Positions 8,253 to 19,435 of a stretch of 64,000 nt of DNA are shown here, piece after piece. The translations under genes and the position numbers were made by a program. The notes below the pieces were generated by a model. The model saw only the letters and a program-made list of their open reading frames with translations. It searched no databases and was not told the DNA's origin. Origin of the DNA: Pseudoxanthomonas sp. PXM03 (GTDB lineage: Bacteria; Pseudomonadota; Gammaproteobacteria; Xanthomonadales; Xanthomonadaceae). The stretch spans positions 704,001-768,000 of the forward strand of contig NZ_JACVAU010000001.1 of NCBI RefSeq assembly GCF_014852005.1, read 5' to 3'. How positions within the stretch are numbered: position 1 is the stretch's first letter; every line of letters begins with the position of its first letter.

Positions 8253-9953
8253 TCAGCCGCGCAGGCGCGCGAGCAATTCGTCCCGGCCGATGTTCTCGGC
8301 GTCTTCGGCGCGACGTGCGCGATACTCGAACGTGCCTGCCGCCAGTCCGCGCTCGGACACCACCACGCGGTGCGGGATGCCGATCAGTTCGATGTCGGCG
8401 AACATCGCGCCGGGACGCAGTCCACGATCGTCCAGCACGGCCTCGATGCCGCCCGCCTGCAGGTCTGCGAGCAACTGCTCGGCCGCAGCGTTCACAGCGG
8501 CATCGTTCTTCGGGTTGATCATGCATACGGCAACGGCCCACGGGGCCATCGGCACGGGCCAGATGATGCCGTTGGCGTCGTGGTTCTGTTCGATCGCCGC
8601 CGCCACGATGCGCGATACGCCGATGCCGTAGCAGCCCATCGCCGGTGCGGCAGCCTTGCCGGTTTCATCCAGCACGGTGAACTTCATCGCTTCGCTGTAC
8701 TTGCGGCCGAGCTGGAACACATGTCCCACCTCGATGCCGCGGACGATGCGGATCTCGCCGCCGTCGGCGGCCCTGTCGCCTTCCACCACGTTGCGGATGT
8801 CCGCCACGGTTTCAGGTTCAGGCAGGTCGCGGCCCCAGTTGACACCGGCAATGTGGAAGCCGGCCTCGTTGGCGCCCACGACGAAGTCGGACATCGCCGC
8901 CACGTCGCGATCGGCGACCACGCGGATCGCCTGCTTCGCGCCGATCGGGCCGAGGAAGCCCGGCTCGCTGCCCAGGTGGGCGAGGATCTCGGCCTCCGTC
9001 GCCAGCCGGTAATCGGCCAGCCCGGCGACCTTGCCCAGCTTGATCTCGTTGACGGTGTGGTCGCCGCGCACCAGCGCCAGCACAAAACCGGCGTCGGTCA
9101 TGACGGCCACCGACTTCACCGTCCGCTGCAGCGGGATGCCCAGCAGCGCGGCGACGTCCTCGCAGGTTTTCTGCGTAGGCGTGGTCACCTTGTTCATCGT
9201 CTCCGACGCAGTGGGGCGCGGGCCCGGCGCCGCGGCCTGCGCCTTTTCCACATTGGCGGCGTAGTCCGAACCGGTGGAGAACGCGATGGAGTCCTCGCCC
9301 GAATCGGCCAGCACGTGGAATTCCTGCGAGGCATCGCCGCCGATGGCGCCGCTGTCCGCCTGCACCGCGCGGAAGTCCAGCCCCAGGCGGGTGAAGATGC
9401 GCGTGTAGGCCGCATGCATGTTGCGGTACTCGCGGACCAGGTCTTCATCGGTGATGTGGAAGGAGTAGGCATCCTTCATCACGAACTCGCGCGCACGCAT
9501 CACGCCGAAGCGCGGGCGGATCTCGTCGCGGAACTTGGTCTGGATCTGGTAGAAGTTGACCGGCAGCTGCTTGTAGCTGGACAGCTCCTGGCGCGCGAAG
9601 TCGGTGACGGCTTCTTCCGCCGTGGGGCTGTAGCAGAACGCCTGTTCCTTGCGGTCGGTGATCTTCAGTAGCTGGCCGCCGAACTTCTCCCACCGGCCCG
9701 TCTCTTCCCACAGTTCGCGCGGCTGGATGGTCGGCATGATCATCTCGATCGCGCCGGCGTGGTTCATTTCCTCGCGCACCACGGTTTCCACCTTGCGCAG
9801 CACGCGCAGGCCCAACGGCGACCATGTGTACAGGCCGGCGGCAAGCTTGCGGATCATGCCCGCGCGCAGCATAAGCTGGTGGCTGACCAGTTCGGCGTCG
9901 GCCGGGGTTTCCTTGGTGGTGCGGAGGTGGAACTGCGACAGGCGCATCGGCAT
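8253..9953 (-). CDS. proS: Prolyl-tRNA synthetase
   Basis: Charges tRNA-Pro with proline in the cytoplasm. The 566 residues fit the bacterial ProS type with an inserted editing domain. Class II motif 1 lies in the N-terminal part ([20 protein letters not shown]), motif 2 around [20 protein letters not shown], and motif 3 in [18 protein letters not shown] sequence near residue 440. The INS editing domain spans about residues 230-400, and the C-terminal anticodon-binding domain contains [13 protein letters not shown]. The start [11 protein letters not shown] could also begin two codons later at MRLSQF, the usual ProS N-terminus. It lies between the DUF4124 pair and the H-NS-like gene, all on the minus strand but separately spaced. 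Confidence 0.96.
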   Translation of the reverse strand: MPMRLSQFHLRTTKETPADAELVSHQLMLRAGMIRKLAAGLYTWSPLGLRVLRKVETVVREEMNHAGAIEMIMPTIQPRELWEETGRWEKFGGQLLKITDRKEQAFCYSPTAEEAVTDFARQELSSYKQLPVNFYQIQTKFRDEIRPRFGVMRAREFVMKDAYSFHITDEDLVREYRNMHAAYTRIFTRLGLDFRAVQADSGAIGGDASQEFHVLADSGEDSIAFSTGSDYAANVEKAQAAAPGPRPTASETMNKVTTPTQKTCEDVAALLGIPLQRTVKSVAVMTDAGFVLALVRGDHTVNEIKLGKVAGLADYRLATEAEILAHLGSEPGFLGPIGAKQAIRVVADRDVAAMSDFVVGANEAGFHIAGVNWGRDLPEPETVADIRNVVEGDRAADGGEIRIVRGIEVGHVFQLGRKYSEAMKFTVLDETGKAAAPAMGCYGIGVSRIVAAAIEQNHDANGIIWPVPMAPWAVAVCMINPKNDAAVNAAAEQLLADLQAGGIEAVLDDRGLRPGAMFADIELIGIPHRVVVSERGLAAGTFEYRARRAEDAENIGRDELLARLRG

Positions 9954-10017
9954 GGGGATCCGGGAGGGACGAACCGCCTATTTTGCCAGCGTTGGCCGCA
10001 CCCGGGGCGGCGGCGGG

Positions 10018-10305
10018 TCAATCCGCGTCGGTCGCCGCGTCCCCGCTTACGTGGATGCCGGTCGGGACTTCGCGATCGATGCGCTCGAAGCGGCGGTCCT
10101 TCGGCGGCTGCTCGGTGATCTGCAGCACGCCGGCGTCGTCGCGCCAGCGATACAGCGAGGGGCGGGCGTCGCGGGCCTGGGCAGCGGCCGCCTGGTCCGC
10201 GCGGGCCTGCTTGCGTGATCCGGCATCCGGTGATTCGCGGGCCAGCCACCAGGCGACGCCCACGCCCAGCCCTACGCCCGCCACGATGGCCAGCCAGGCG
10301 CGCAT
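10018..10305 (-). CDS. Small DUF4124-type membrane-anchored protein
   Basis: A 95-residue protein of unknown function. It has one N-terminal hydrophobic segment (residues 4-22, AWLAIVAGVGLGVGVAWWL) without a clear cleavage site, an Ala/Gln/Arg-rich linker, then a short DUF4124-like region (LYRWRDDAGVLQITEQPP). That motif resembles the YxWxDxxGxxHYSDxPP signature of the protein encoded just upstream. The two genes are eight bases apart in the same direction and are probably co-transcribed. Both are likely envelope proteins facing the periplasm; no enzymatic role is visible. Confidence 0.7.
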   Translation of the reverse strand: MRAWLAIVAGVGLGVGVAWWLARESPDAGSRKQARADQAAAAQARDARPSLYRWRDDAGVLQITEQPPKDRRFERIDREVPTGIHVSGDAATDAD

Positions 10306-10313
10306 GGAACGAA

Positions 10314-10709
10314 TCAGGCTCCGGCGGCAGGCTTGCAGTAGGCCTTCACGGCGGCTTCGGCCAGGCTCTGCTGGTTGGCGCGCCCGGTGTCGTCAAGCGT
10401 GGTATCCGCCTTGCCGTCGCCATCGGTGTCCTGCTGCACGGGGCCCTTGCTGGTCGCCAGGACCTGCAGGTTCATGCGCGCGGTGGTGCACTGCGGATTC
10501 TCGACCGGCTTGCCGGCGGGCTGCGCATCGGGCGCCGGAGCACCGTATTGGTTGATGCGCCGGTTCTGCACGGTCTGGTTCGGCGGCGGGCTGTCCGAAT
10601 AGTGGGTCACGCCGTTCTTGTCCTTCCACTGGTAGACCTGCTGGGCCTGCGCAGTGGAGGCGGTCGCTAGGCAGAGCGCCAGCACGGACAGGCAGGGCAG
10701 GAGGCGCAT
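10314..10709 (-). CDS. DUF4124 domain secreted protein
   Basis: A 131-residue exported protein of unknown function. The signal peptide is MRLLPCLSVLALCLATASTAQA, followed at once by the DUF4124 signature QVYQWKDKNGVTHYSDSPPP. The C-terminal part has two cysteines (QCTTARMN and AYCKP) that could pair, and a DTDGDGKAD stretch that looks like a calcium-binding turn. I chose the ATG at 10709 because it begins a good signal peptide and has GGAG six bases upstream; a start 19 codons earlier lacks both. It is divergent from pssA. Confidence 0.75.
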   Translation of the reverse strand: MRLLPCLSVLALCLATASTAQAQQVYQWKDKNGVTHYSDSPPPNQTVQNRRINQYGAPAPDAQPAGKPVENPQCTTARMNLQVLATSKGPVQQDTDGDGKADTTLDDTGRANQQSLAEAAVKAYCKPAAGA

Positions 10710-10788
10710 GGGAGGCTCCGGGATCACGGGAACCGCGATTGCAGCACCCCGGGGCCGCGCAGGCAAGCCGGGTGGCGGACCGCTGGGC

Positions 10789-10794
10789 TAAACT
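10789..10794 (+). promoter_or_regulatory. -10-like box directly upstream of pssA
   Basis: TAAACT ends seven bases before the pssA ATG. No Shine-Dalgarno sequence is seen, which suggests a leaderless or nearly leaderless transcript. The -35 region is poor. Confidence 0.4.
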
Positions 10795-10801
10795 GCGACC
10801 C

Positions 10802-11581
10802 ATGAACGAAATCAAGCCGCCCCCGCGCTCCCGCGGGATTTACCTGTTGCCCAACCTGTTCACCACGGCGGGCCTGTTTGCCGGCTTCTTCGCGATCATC
10901 GCCGCGGCCAACGGTCAGTTCGTGAACGCCGCCATCGCGGTATTCGTGGCGGGCCTGATGGACGGCATCGACGGCCGCGTGGCGCGGTTGACCGGCACCA
11001 GCAGCGAATTCGGCGTGCAGTACGACTCGCTGGCCGACCTGGTCAGCTTCGGCCTGGCGCCGTCGCTGGTGATGTACCACTGGTCGTTGGCGGCGCTGAA
11101 GTTCGACGGCGGCGTGATGGGGCGCGTGGGCTGGGTGGTCGCGTTCCTCTATGCGGCTTGCGCGGCGCTGCGGCTGGCCCGTTTCAACACGCAGGTCGGC
11201 ACGGTCGACAAGCGCTGGTTCGTCGGCCTGGCCAGTCCGGCGGCGGCGGGACTGATGATGTCCTTCGTCTGGGCCTTCGCCGATGGCGAACTGGGCTGGA
11301 CGGGCGAGGAGCTGCGCTATGTGGCCCTCGGCGTGACCCTGGTGGCGGCGCTGTTGATGGTCAGCCGCATCCGGTTCTGGAGTTTCAAGGGAACGGGCGA
11401 AGGCGGGGCGAAGGCCGACCGCATCCCGTTCGTCGTGCTGGCGCTGGTGCCGCTGGCGTTGGCGATCCTGTTCATCGACCTGCCGCGCACACTGTTGGCG
11501 GTGGGCGTGGTGTATGCCTTGTCCGGTCCGGGCTACTGGCTGTGGCAGCGCGTGCGCCGGCAGAAGGATGCCGCTGCATGA
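10802..11581 (+). CDS. pssA: CDP-diacylglycerol-serine O-phosphatidyltransferase
   Basis: Makes phosphatidylserine from CDP-diacylglycerol and serine, the first step to phosphatidylethanolamine, in the inner membrane. The CDP-alcohol phosphotransferase motif is complete near residues 52-80: MDGIDGRVARL, then G and the spaced aspartates in YDSLADLVSFG. The 259 residues carry about seven membrane helices, and LLPNLFTTAGLFAGF opens the first. This is the integral-membrane subclass II type, not the E. coli phospholipase-D-like type. I chose ATG 10802; 21 in-frame residues upstream are not family-like. Its stop overlaps the next gene by ATGA. Confidence 0.93.
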   Translation: MNEIKPPPRSRGIYLLPNLFTTAGLFAGFFAIIAAANGQFVNAAIAVFVAGLMDGIDGRVARLTGTSSEFGVQYDSLADLVSFGLAPSLVMYHWSLAALKFDGGVMGRVGWVVAFLYAACAALRLARFNTQVGTVDKRWFVGLASPAAAGLMMSFVWAFADGELGWTGEELRYVALGVTLVAALLMVSRIRFWSFKGTGEGGAKADRIPFVVLALVPLALAILFIDLPRTLLAVGVVYALSGPGYWLWQRVRRQKDAAA

Positions 11582-12015
11582 CGCTCGCGGCGGACCGGTT
11601 GTGGTCGGCCGAGCAGCAGGGTTGGCTGCGCGCGTTGGGCCATACGGTGTACCTGCCAGCGGATTGGCCGACGGAAGCCGGTGCTGCTGTCGCGCAGGCC
11701 GTGGAAACGCCGCCTGCCCGTATCGCGCCCGATGCTCCTCCGCCCGCTGCCGTGCGTGCGCGTCCGCCTGCGCGTGAGGCCGTCGACGCCCCCCCGCCCG
11801 TGCGCCAGGCACCAGCGCCGCGAGCGCCCGGATCGCGGCTGCCGGACCGCCTGCACTTCGCGCTGATCCGCGCCTCGGGCTGCAATCCCAATGCGCCCGG
11901 TGCTGCGGAACTGTTCGCCCAGTGGCCCAGTTCTGCGGAGCTGCGTGGCAATCCGGCCGCCAAGCGCGCGTTGTGGCCCGCCCTGAGGCGGCTGCGGCGC
12001 GGAGCCTCCGCGTGA
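11578..12015 (+). CDS. holD: Probable DNA polymerase III subunit psi (HolD)
   Basis: Probable clamp-loader accessory subunit that would tie the chi subunit and SSB to the polymerase III holoenzyme. The 145-residue product is easily called hypothetical because its middle (about 45-95) is low-complexity Ala/Pro/Arg. Its C-terminus has ELRGNPAAKRALWPALRRL, close to the E. coli psi segment DLRANPTARAALWQQI as I recall it. Its N-terminus has WLRALGHTVYLPADW, aligning with the chi-binding LQQLGITQWSLRRP region. It lies directly before rimI, the same neighbour as holD in E. coli, and overlaps both pssA (ATGA) and rimI (GTGA). The partner gene holC is 4 kb away at 16309. Motif and context agree; no alignment was run. 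Confidence 0.7.
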   Translation: MTLAADRLWSAEQQGWLRALGHTVYLPADWPTEAGAAVAQAVETPPARIAPDAPPPAAVRARPPAREAVDAPPPVRQAPAPRAPGSRLPDRLHFALIRASGCNPNAPGAAELFAQWPSSAELRGNPAAKRALWPALRRLRRGASA

Positions 12016-12521
12016 GCGCGCGGGGCGCCGAAGCGTCACCGGCGTCCGCCTCCAGCCTGCGCCCGATGCGCGAGGGCGACCTTGACGCCGTGATGGCGAT
12101 CGAACAGCGCGCCTATCCCTTCCCGTGGACACGCGGCATCTTCCGCGACTGCCTGAAGGCGGGCTACCCCTCCTGGGTGATGACGGAGCACGGCATGGTG
12201 ATCGGCTACGGATTGCTCAGCATCGCCGCCGATGAGGCGCACGTGCTGAACATCTGCATCGCCCCCGAGCGCCAGGGCCGCGGACTGGGCCGCCATCTGC
12301 TGCGCGCGCTGGTGAAAATCGCCCGCGACCTGCGCGTGCAGCGCGTGTTCCTGGAAGTCCGTCCATCCAACCCCGGTGCCATCACGCTCTACCACAGCGA
12401 AGGCTTCAACGAGATCGGCCGCCGCCCGCGCTACTACCCGGCCCGCGACGGCCGCGAGGATGCGCTGGTGATGGCGATCGAGCTGGTGGCGGACGACATC
12501 ACCACGATGCCGCCGTTGTAG
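12012..12521 (+). CDS. rimI: Ribosomal protein S18 alanine N-acetyltransferase
   Basis: GNAT acetyltransferase that acetylates the N-terminal alanine of ribosomal protein S18. After a 17-residue extension, the 169-residue protein shows LRPMREGDLDAVMAIEQRAYPFPWT, a RimI hallmark. The acetyl-CoA loop follows as APERQGRGLGRHLL, then RVFLEVRPSNPGAITLYHSEGFNEIGRRPRYY. I chose GTG 12012 because it overlaps the holD stop as GTGA, the pattern used throughout this chromosome. No ATG is suitably placed in frame. The stop codon is part of a GTAG-headed hairpin that may end the transcript. Confidence 0.9.
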   Translation: MSARGAEASPASASSLRPMREGDLDAVMAIEQRAYPFPWTRGIFRDCLKAGYPSWVMTEHGMVIGYGLLSIAADEAHVLNICIAPERQGRGLGRHLLRALVKIARDLRVQRVFLEVRPSNPGAITLYHSEGFNEIGRRPRYYPARDGREDALVMAIELVADDITTMPPL

Positions 12522-12539
12522 GGCGGGCCCCGGCCCGCC
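12518..12539 (+). repeat. GTAG-headed REP-like hairpin at the rimI stop
   Basis: GTAG (12518-12521) is followed by an eight-base-pair stem GGCGGGCC / GGCCCGCC with a two-base loop. The head includes the rimI TAG stop. The GTAG head plus a palindrome is the form of Xanthomonadaceae REP units; it may double as a transcription or decay barrier. Confidence 0.55.
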
Positions 12540-12566
12540 GCCGTGCCGCCACCGCAAGACAACCCA

Positions 12567-12722
12567 ACCGTCATCCCGGCGAAAGTCGGCGGGATGATGA
12601 AATGCAGTGGACGCAGTCTGTGTCCGTCATTCCCGCGAACACGGGAATCCATCTCGCTTCTGGCTGTGCTGAAGAGACAACGGCAACGTCAACGTGGATC
12701 CCGGCGTTCGCTGGGATGACGG
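12567..12722. repeat. Three copies of a CGTCATtCCCGcgaa-type palindromic repeat
   Basis: The gap between rimI and the convergent methyltransferase gene holds three related palindromes at about 12567-12600, 12624-12655 and 12694-12722. The first two share the orientation CGTCAT(T)CCCG...CGGGA; the third is inverted (GGATCCCGG...GGGATGACGG). The family is common between genes in this bacterial group. I see no gene in the stretch. Confidence 0.7.
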
Positions 12723-12769
12723 CGACGATCGGACCCAGTGCGCAGTTCCCTGGGCGCTAAAGTTGGGCG

Positions 12770-13233
12770 CTAAAGCCAGCGCCGCACACGGGCCCGATAC
12801 GCCTCGTACGCGGTCCCGAACGTCGCTGAAAGCGCACGCTCCTCCGGCAGGATCTGGTATCGGGTGACATACGCCATGTACAACGGTGCACCCACCGACG
12901 CGGCGGGTTGTCGCAGCCAGCAGGCCCAGGCGATCAGCAGCAGCGCGTGTCCCAGGTACATCGGATTGCGCGAGAGGCGATGCAGTCCGGTGATTACCAG
13001 TACCCGTGACGATGCCGGGCGAAGTGGGTTCACCGTCGTGCCGGCCCGGCCGAAAGCGAGCTTCGGCCACAGGTTGAACAGCAGACCGAGTCCTGCGAGC
13101 GACGCGACCAGCATCAGGCGCAGCGATGACGGCAGGGCAATGATCCCCGCAGGCACCGCGTACGCGATCCCCCAGGCGATGGCGCCACTCAGCACCATCA
13201 CCACCGGGGGCGGAACGCGGGTCTCCAGCCGGC

Positions 13234-13237
<4 letters not shown>
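12770..13237 (-). CDS. Isoprenylcysteine carboxyl methyltransferase-family membrane protein
   Basis: Predicted inner-membrane methyltransferase of the ICMT/PEMT type; the substrate is unknown. Three to four membrane helices are seen, and the cofactor-binding region is the usual [21 protein letters not shown] followed later by [24 protein letters not shown]. The first ATG in frame (13204) starts inside the first conserved part, because upstream codons give [13 protein letters not shown], which looks like the family N-terminus. The plausible starts are a CTG at 13237 overlapping the valS stop as CTGA, or GTG codons just before the ATG. I give the longer form. It probably follows valS in the same transcript. 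Confidence 0.7.
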
Positions 13238-16182
<2,945 letters not shown>

Positions 16183-16202
16183 GGTGTCGGTGTCGGAGAT
16201 GA

Positions 16203-16303
16203 GCCCCCTCCCCCGCATGCGGGGGAGGGTTGGGGTGGGGGAGCGCGCGGCGTCGCCCCCATCCGCCCTTCGGGCACCTTCCCCCGCAGGCGGGGGAAGG
16301 GAG
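16203..16303. repeat. Double-stem intergenic repeat between holC and valS
   Basis: A perfect 24-base palindrome at 16206-16229 (arm CCCTCCCCCGCA) and an 11-base-pair stem at 16277-16300 (CCTTCCCCCGC, loop AG) flank a GC-rich middle with a GCCCTTCGGGC hairpin. This form recurs between genes in Xanthomonadaceae. It fills the 126-base gap inside the pepA-holC-valS unit and could attenuate valS. Confidence 0.75.
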
Positions 16304-16308
16304 CGTGG

Positions 16309-16731
16309 TTACATGTCGTGCTTGTTCACTTCAAAGCCGCGCGCCTTGTACTGCTTCCAGCGCTCGCGCAACGGCTCGCGCGCGGACGGGTCGGCCGGTA
16401 CGACTTCCAGTACGCGTTCGCAGGCGCCGGCGAACGCGTCGTCGCGCAGGTTGATGACCAGCGCGCGCGCCGGCACGTCGATGTCGGGCGTGGCGATCAG
16501 CACGGGCGTCAGCTCGTCCTCTTCGTCCCCGGCGATCTGGTGCGGGATGTACGCATCGGGATCGAACTCCCACAACAGCTCGTCCAGCTCCTCCGCCTGC
16601 GCGGCGTCGCGCGCGAGGATCAGGGTCCACTGGTTGCTGTCGTAGGCCTTGCGCACCAGCTCGCACACCAGCTTGAGGGGTTCCTCGAGAAAGCGCGGCT
16701 TGGCGATCAGATAGAAGTCGGCACGGGCCAT
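16309..16731 (-). CDS. holC: DNA polymerase III subunit chi
   Basis: Clamp-loader accessory protein that binds SSB and the psi subunit. The 140-residue sequence opens MARADFYLIAKPRFLEEPLKL and has the family stretches LILARDAAQAEELDELLW, FDPDAYIPHQIAG and a nucleotide-fold strand ARALVINLRDDAF. The length is that of HolC. It sits 22 bases after pepA and before valS, the arrangement pepA-holC-valS kept across gammaproteobacteria. Its partner psi is probably the gene at 11578-12015. Confidence 0.93.
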   Translation of the reverse strand: MARADFYLIAKPRFLEEPLKLVCELVRKAYDSNQWTLILARDAAQAEELDELLWEFDPDAYIPHQIAGDEEDELTPVLIATPDIDVPARALVINLRDDAFAGACERVLEVVPADPSAREPLRERWKQYKARGFEVNKHDM

Positions 16732-16753
16732 GGCGTAGGGGCAGCGTCGCCGG

Positions 16754-18226
16754 TCAGGCGACGCGGTCCAGCAGCCACTGGCTCAGCAGGCCGACCGGGC
16801 GACCGGTAGCCATGCCGCGCTTGCCTTCGTCGTTGGCCACGCCGGCGATGTCCAGGTGCGCCCAGCGCTGGCCTTCGGTGAAGCGGGCCAGGAAGCAGCC
16901 GGCGGTGATCGCGCCGGCCCAGCGGCCGCCGATGTTGTAGACGTCTGCGAAGCTGGATTCCAGCTGCGTCTGGTACTCGTCCCACAACGGCAGGCGCCAG
17001 GCACGGTCGAACACGGTCTCGCCGGCGCCCAGCAGTTCGTTGCTGAGGTCGTCGTGCTTGCTCATCAGGCCGCTGGCGTAGCGGCCCAGCGCCACGATGC
17101 AGGCGCCGGTCAGCGTGGCCACGTCGACCAGGGCTTCGGGCTTGAAGCGTTCGGCGTAGGTCAGCGCGTCGCACAGGATCAGGCGGCCTTCGGCGTCGGT
17201 GTTGCCCACTTCGATCGTCTTGCCGGACATGCTGGTGATGACGTCGGAGGGACGGTACGCATTGCCGTCGATGGCGTTCTCCACCGCCGGCACCACCACC
17301 ACCAGGTTCACCGGCAGCTTCATCTTCACCGTGGCGACGAAGGTGCCCAGCACGCTGCCCGCGCCCAGCATGTCGTACTTCATTTCCTCGATGCCGCCCT
17401 GGGTCTTCAGGTTGACGCCGCCGGTGTCGAAGGTGATGCCCTTGCCGACCAGCACGTAGGGCTTGGCGTCGGCGGCCGCGCCATTCCACTTGAGCACGAT
17501 CAGGCGGGGGCGGTTGACCGAGCCGCGGGCGACGGCCAGCAGCGAGCCCATGCCCAGCGCGTCCATCTGCGCCTCCTCCAGCACTTCGCATTCGGCGCCG
17601 TTGTCGGCGGCGAACGTCTGCGACTGCTCGGCCAGATACGCGGGAGTGCAGATGTTCGGCGGCAGGTTGCCCAGCTCGCGGGTGAACTGCACGCCGGCGG
17701 CGATCGCCACGCCCTGCGCGAGCGCCTGGGCGTCGTCGCCACGGATGGCGAGCTGGGCCAGGCCGGCGTCGTCGGCCTTCTTCTTGCCGAGCGTGGCGGT
17801 ATAGCGGTAGCAGGCGTGGTCGAGGGCGATGACGGCCTGGCGGATCTTCCACGCGGCGTCGCGGTCCTTCACGTCCACGTCGGACAGGGTGAACAGCGCG
17901 CTGCGCACCGGTCCGACCTTCAGGGCGCGGGCGGCATCGCCGGCGGCCTTGAGGTACTGCGGTACGCCGAACTTGGCGGCCTCGCCCAGGCCGACGACCA
18001 GCACGCGCGGTGCGGTCACGCCGGGCAGGTCGTGCAGCAGCGTGGTCTTGCCGGTCTTGCCGCCGATGTCCCCCCGCTGCACCAGCGCCGACAGCTTGCC
18101 GCCGCTGGCCGCGTCCACGGCCTGCGCGGCGGCGGTCAGGCTCTTGTCGGCGTAGGCGCCTACCACGATGCAATCGACGCCGGCCTGGGCGGGGGCTTCG
18201 TGGTTCAGGGTGAATTCCAGCGTCAT
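16754..18226 (-). CDS. pepA: Leucyl aminopeptidase
   Basis: Hexameric M17 metallopeptidase releasing N-terminal amino acids from peptides; in E. coli it also binds DNA in Xer recombination and carAB control. The 490-residue protein has an N-terminal regulatory domain and a C-terminal catalytic domain. Metal and active-site motifs are [24 protein letters not shown] and the M17 signature [14 protein letters not shown]. It is divergent from lptF and first in the pepA-holC-valS unit. xerD is 3 kb away, so both Xer partners occur in this window. Confidence 0.95.
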   Translation of the reverse strand: MTLEFTLNHEAPAQAGVDCIVVGAYADKSLTAAAQAVDAASGGKLSALVQRGDIGGKTGKTTLLHDLPGVTAPRVLVVGLGEAAKFGVPQYLKAAGDAARALKVGPVRSALFTLSDVDVKDRDAAWKIRQAVIALDHACYRYTATLGKKKADDAGLAQLAIRGDDAQALAQGVAIAAGVQFTRELGNLPPNICTPAYLAEQSQTFAADNGAECEVLEEAQMDALGMGSLLAVARGSVNRPRLIVLKWNGAAADAKPYVLVGKGITFDTGGVNLKTQGGIEEMKYDMLGAGSVLGTFVATVKMKLPVNLVVVVPAVENAIDGNAYRPSDVITSMSGKTIEVGNTDAEGRLILCDALTYAERFKPEALVDVATLTGACIVALGRYASGLMSKHDDLSNELLGAGETVFDRAWRLPLWDEYQTQLESSFADVYNIGGRWAGAITAGCFLARFTEGQRWAHLDIAGVANDEGKRGMATGRPVGLLSQWLLDRVA

Positions 18227-18251
18227 TGATCAGATTCCCGGTTCAGTTACG

Positions 18252-18340
18252 TACAATCGCAGGCCGGATGAAGGTGGCTGACGCCATCCCGGACCGCAGA
18301 GACTGCCGCCATCGATGCGGCGCACAAGCCCGAGATTGTA
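18252..18340. promoter_or_regulatory. Facing -10 boxes in the pepA/lptF gap
   Basis: TACAAT at 18252-18257 reads towards lptF, and TACAAT on the minus strand at 18340-18335 reads towards pepA. Each lies about 100 bases from its gene, so the two 5' leaders would overlap in antisense. The -35 regions are weak on both sides. Confidence 0.35.
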
Positions 18341-18355
18341 AATCAAGCCCCCCTG

Positions 18356-19435
18356 ATGCCGAAGCTGGACCGCTACCTCTTCCGGGAATTCACCCAGAGC
18401 TTCCTGGCCACCCTCATCATCCTGCTGATGGTCAGCGTGGGCGGCGTGATGGCCGATCTGCTGGGCGATGTGGCGGACGGCAAGGTGCCGGCGCGGTTGC
18501 TGCTGTCCCAGCTGGGGCTGCAATTCCTCAACTACATGCCCTACATCATCCCGCTGGCGTTGATGCTGGGCCTGCTGCTGGCGTTCTCGCGCCTGTACCG
18601 GGACTCGGAAATGGCGGTCCTGACCGCGGCCGGCATCGGCCCGCGCCGCCTGTTGCGCCCGCTGCTGATGCTGGTGATACCGGTGGTGGCGGTGGTGGGC
18701 CTGTGTTCGCTGTGGCTGGGGCCATGGGCGCTGCGCACCGCGCAGGACATGCTGGACCACGCCAACCGCAGCCTGGTCGTCTCGGGGCTGGATGCGGGCA
18801 AGTTCACTGTCATGTCCAGTGGCGCCGTGGTTTACGTGAGCGCGTTGTCCCCGGACGGCACGGGCCTGAGCAAGGTGTTCATGCACCGCTCGGACGAGGG
18901 CCGTATCGACGTGGTGACGGCGAAATCCGGGCAGATGTTCTTCGAAGGCGAGCGCAACCGTTACCTGCGCCTGGACGACGGTTTCCGCGTCGAAGGGCCG
19001 GATGGCCCGGGGCTGGATTACCGCCTGATCCGCTACAAGGCGAACGAGGTCGCGCTGCCGGACCGGGCCGACACGATGGACAAGGACGATCCGGAACTCC
19101 TGCCGACGCCGCAGCTGCTGTCCGATCCGCGCCCGGATGCGAATGCGCAGGTCCATGCCCGTCTCACCCCGCCGCTGCTGGCGCTGGCGTTCGCCCTGCT
19201 GACCCTGCCGCTGTCCAGGAGTTCGCCGCGACAGGCGAGATATGGGCGCGTGATGCTGGGGTTCCTTGCCTACCTCGTGGGCATCAGCCTGATGTTCAAT
19301 GGCACCCAGTTGCTGGCCGACGGCAAGTTGCCGGGCATGGCCGGCCTGTGGTGGTTGACGCTGCCGCTGCTCGCGGCGGCCATCTGGTTCTACCTGCGTG
19401 ACGGCCAACTGTCGCGCAAGCGGAGGGTGGCATGA
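18356..19435 (+). CDS. lptF: LPS export ABC transporter permease LptF
   Basis: Inner-membrane permease that, with LptG and the LptB ATPase, extracts lipopolysaccharide into the Lpt bridge. The 359 residues have three membrane helices, a periplasmic beta-jellyroll domain (about 130-250) and three more helices. Typical are MPKLDRYLFREFTQSFL at the start and MLGLLLAFSRLYRDSEMAVL in the coupling-helix region. ATG 18356 is the first good start after the long gap. It overlaps lptG by four bases (ATGA). Confidence 0.93.
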   Translation: MPKLDRYLFREFTQSFLATLIILLMVSVGGVMADLLGDVADGKVPARLLLSQLGLQFLNYMPYIIPLALMLGLLLAFSRLYRDSEMAVLTAAGIGPRRLLRPLLMLVIPVVAVVGLCSLWLGPWALRTAQDMLDHANRSLVVSGLDAGKFTVMSSGAVVYVSALSPDGTGLSKVFMHRSDEGRIDVVTAKSGQMFFEGERNRYLRLDDGFRVEGPDGPGLDYRLIRYKANEVALPDRADTMDKDDPELLPTPQLLSDPRPDANAQVHARLTPPLLALAFALLTLPLSRSSPRQARYGRVMLGFLAYLVGISLMFNGTQLLADGKLPGMAGLWWLTLPLLAAAIWFYLRDGQLSRKRRVA

